Source: Roseburia sp. CAG:303
GTDB taxonomy: Bacteria; Bacillota; Clostridia; Lachnospirales; Lachnospiraceae
NCBI GenBank assembly: GCA_000437755.1
Contig: FR900144.1
Coordinates: 12,136-19,104 of the forward strand
Direction: 5' to 3'
Length of the DNA: 6,969 bases
This document shows, in pieces, positions 5,413 to 6,969 of this stretch. How positions within the stretch are numbered: the first letter of the stretch is position 1; each line of letters opens with the position of its first letter. The position numbers and the translations under genes are program-made. Under the pieces are notes generated by a model. It did no database searches. It was given only the letters and a program-made list of their open reading frames with translations, and was not told the DNA's origin.

Positions 5413-6759
5413 TTGAACAAGAATAAATATGAAATAGATATGTGCAATGGAAGTATCATGGACAAACTTATTTCATTTGCCCTGCCGCTGATGCTGTCAG
5501 GAATATTGCAGCTGATGTTCAATGCCGTGGATATTATTGTGGTCGGACATTTCAGCAACAGTCAGGCACTGGCGGCGGTTGGCTCTACGACGGCACTGAT
5601 CAACGTGTTCGTCAATCTGTTTATCGGTGTTTCTCTTGGAACAAACGTCCTTGCGGCAAGGTGCTATGCCGCCGGAAAGGACAAAGAGATGTCAGAGGTT
5701 GTGCATACCTCCATCTTATTTGCACTGATAAGCGGTATTGTGATGGCGATAATAGGAGTGCTTCTGGCAAAGCCGGCATTGCAGCTTATGCAGACACCTG
5801 CGGATGTGATTGATCAGTCCGCATTGTATATGAGGATTTATTTTCTGGGGATGCCGTTTTTTATGCTCTATAATTATGGGGCGGCAGTATTAAGGGCGGT
5901 AGGTGACACAAAGAGACCGCTTATGTATCTGATTCTGTCGGGAATTGTGAATACATTGCTGAATCTGTTCCTTGTAATTGTATTTCGGCTTGCGGTGGCA
6001 GGAGTTGCCATTTCGACCATTATTGCACAATGCATGTCCTGTATTCTCATTCTGAATTGTCTGCGGAAATCGGAAAGCTCTTATAAGCTGACTTTTTCTG
6101 GATTAAGCATTAAATGGGTTTATTTAAGGCAGATTTTCCAGGTCGGAATACCGGCGGGAATCCAGAGTACGGTAATTAATTTTTCAAATGCATTGCTGCA
6201 GTCCTCCGTAAATTCCTTCGGATCTACTGCGATGGCAGGCTATACGGCAGCAAATAATATTCTGGGGTTTCTGTATGCGTCAGTCAATGCAGTAACCCAG
6301 GCATGTATGAGTTTTACCAGCCAGAATTTTGGGGTTGGGAAATATAAAAGAGTCGATTTGGTTTTAAGGGACTGTATGATTCTGACGGTCGGGGTATCCC
6401 TTGTGTTAGGCGGGGGAGCATACCTGTTTGGAAATGAGGTATTAAGGATTTATACCAATGACAGCGAGGTAGTACGGTGCGGAGTTGAGATACTGTCCAT
6501 TACTACTGTACCGTATTTTCTGTGTGGAATCATGGATTTATTCCCGGGATCTCTCAGAGGTATGGGATATTCCACTGTACCAATGATTTTATCCGTAGTT
6601 GGAACCGTTGGAATGAGAATATTCTGGATTTACAGGGTATTTCCGTTTCATCGTTCATTATATGTTTTATTTATTTCATATCCGGCATCATGGACATTTA
6701 CAATTATTATGCAGGTTATATGCTTCATATGCGTGAGGAAAATTGTCAACAGGAGGTAG
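5413..6759 (+). CDS. MATE family multidrug/cation efflux transporter
   Basis: This is a 448-residue inner membrane protein of normal full length for the family, with about twelve hydrophobic helices in two MatE repeats (about 21-180 and 240-400). The first repeat opens with FALPLMLSGILQLMFNAVDIIVVGHF (22-47) and contains the QALAAVGST turn (51-59) and the RAVGDTKRP loop (161-169). The second repeat has the matching VGIPAGIQS (244-252) and LRGMGYSTVP (381-390) segments. MATE proteins export drugs or metabolites in exchange for Na+ or H+. The branch resembles the Clostridial NorM/DinF-like pumps with a short hydrophilic N-terminus, but the substrate cannot be read from the sequence. TTG is preferred as start because AGAAGG lies 8 nt upstream; starting at ATG 5440 would lose nine residues outside the membrane. 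A small unknown gene follows after 4 nt and is probably in the same operon. Confidence 0.9.
   Translation: MNKNKYEIDMCNGSIMDKLISFALPLMLSGILQLMFNAVDIIVVGHFSNSQALAAVGSTTALINVFVNLFIGVSLGTNVLAARCYAAGKDKEMSEVVHTSILFALISGIVMAIIGVLLAKPALQLMQTPADVIDQSALYMRIYFLGMPFFMLYNYGAAVLRAVGDTKRPLMYLILSGIVNTLLNLFLVIVFRLAVAGVAISTIIAQCMSCILILNCLRKSESSYKLTFSGLSIKWVYLRQIFQVGIPAGIQSTVINFSNALLQSSVNSFGSTAMAGYTAANNILGFLYASVNAVTQACMSFTSQNFGVGKYKRVDLVLRDCMILTVGVSLVLGGGAYLFGNEVLRIYTNDSEVVRCGVEILSITTVPYFLCGIMDLFPGSLRGMGYSTVPMILSVVGTVGMRIFWIYRVFPFHRSLYVLFISYPASWTFTIIMQVICFICVRKIVNRR
6751..6756 (+). promoter_or_regulatory. Ribosome binding site for the final small gene
   Basis: A perfect AGGAGG occupies the last codons of the MATE gene, directly before its TAG stop, and lies 7 nt before the ATG at 6764. 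Together with the 4-nt gap it supports a real, coupled gene that is cut by the window edge. Confidence 0.75.
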
Positions 6760-6763
6760 AATT

Positions 6764-6969
6764 ATGTGGAAAATAGAGCATATTTTTGATGGGGAATATG
6801 GGTGTGAGGAACGGGTACAGCCTGTGGTAGTGGTTACATTAAAAAATGAAGAGGGTGAAAAGCAGCAGGTTACGGTCAGTGATGAATGGCTGACAGAGCG
6901 TAATCTTGATACAGGATCGGTTTGGCCTGAAAAATATAGTGTACTAGGTAATTGCGAAACGCTTAAATT
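6764..6969 (+). CDS. Small hypothetical protein, 3' end cut by window
   Basis: The frame is open from ATG 6764 to the last base, giving 68 complete codons and no stop. It begins MWKIEHIFDGEYGCEER, then a beta-like stretch VQPVVVVTLKNEEGEKQQVTVS, then DEWLTERNLDTGSVWPEKY. There is no signal peptide or membrane segment, so it should be a small acidic cytoplasmic protein. The alternating hydrophobic pattern suggests a mostly beta fold. The strong ribosome binding site and 4-nt spacing after the MATE stop place it in the MATE operon. I have the impression that similar short proteins occur in other Lachnospiraceae, but I cannot assign a family or function. The true length is unknown. Confidence 0.7.
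   Translation, partial: MWKIEHIFDGEYGCEERVQPVVVVTLKNEEGEKQQVTVSDEWLTERNLDTGSVWPEKYSVLGNCETLK

Noticed and set aside
5442..5813. A 123-codon + strand frame inside the MATE gene
   Set aside because: It is a shifted-frame shadow of a clear MATE protein; the product is Cys/Arg-rich with no family resemblance.
6522..6776. An 84-codon + strand frame over the MATE end
   Set aside because: It is out of frame with the conserved MATE C-terminus and runs over the better-supported start at 6764.

Overview
The window looks like chromosomal DNA from a low-to-moderate GC Firmicute. It most resembles the Lachnospiraceae, gut Clostridia. The basis is strong AGGAGG-type ribosome binding sites, tightly packed co-directional genes, one TTG start, and the style of the CapA-like, FUSC-like, deoxyinosine glycosylase and MATE proteins. 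This assignment comes from recognising family patterns, not from a search. All genes lie on the + strand. There is no rRNA, tRNA, CRISPR array or recognisable insertion sequence.

Layout: (1) 1-1980 is the 3' part of a large coiled-coil ATPase of the SMC/Rad50/MukB type; its start and Walker A lie upstream. (2) An 80-bp gap carries a good candidate sigma-A promoter (TTGAAA, 17 bp, TATAGT). It leads into a two-gene envelope unit: a FUSC-like multi-spanning membrane protein (2061-3113) and, 9 nt later, a CapA-family lipoprotein (3123-4400). (3) After 25 nt comes a hypoxanthine (deoxyinosine) DNA glycosylase (4426-4938). It overlaps by ATGA an unrecognised 95-residue protein (4935-5222). (4) A 190-bp AT-rich gap holds no convincing gene but a perfect TTGACA hexamer. 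It precedes a complete MATE efflux transporter that starts with TTG (5413-6759). (5) Four nt later a small unknown protein begins (6764) and runs off the window end.

The genes from 2061 to 5222 are spaced closely enough to be one transcript. They combine envelope functions (FUSC-like, CapA-like) with a repair enzyme and an unknown partner, so no single pathway is obvious. The coiled-coil ATPase is probably the last gene of a separate upstream operon. The MATE gene and the small gene after it form a third unit.

The two most notable observations are as follows. First, the CapA-like gene contains a perfect, codon-aligned 21-bp tandem duplication that repeats seven residues of the phosphatase-like core just before the TNH motif. 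Second, the ATPase head has a clear SGGE signature, but its Walker B reads MDNPFA, with Asn where the catalytic Glu normally sits. No complete new system can be demonstrated from this window alone; the best candidate is whatever operon the ATPase closes, upstream of base 1.
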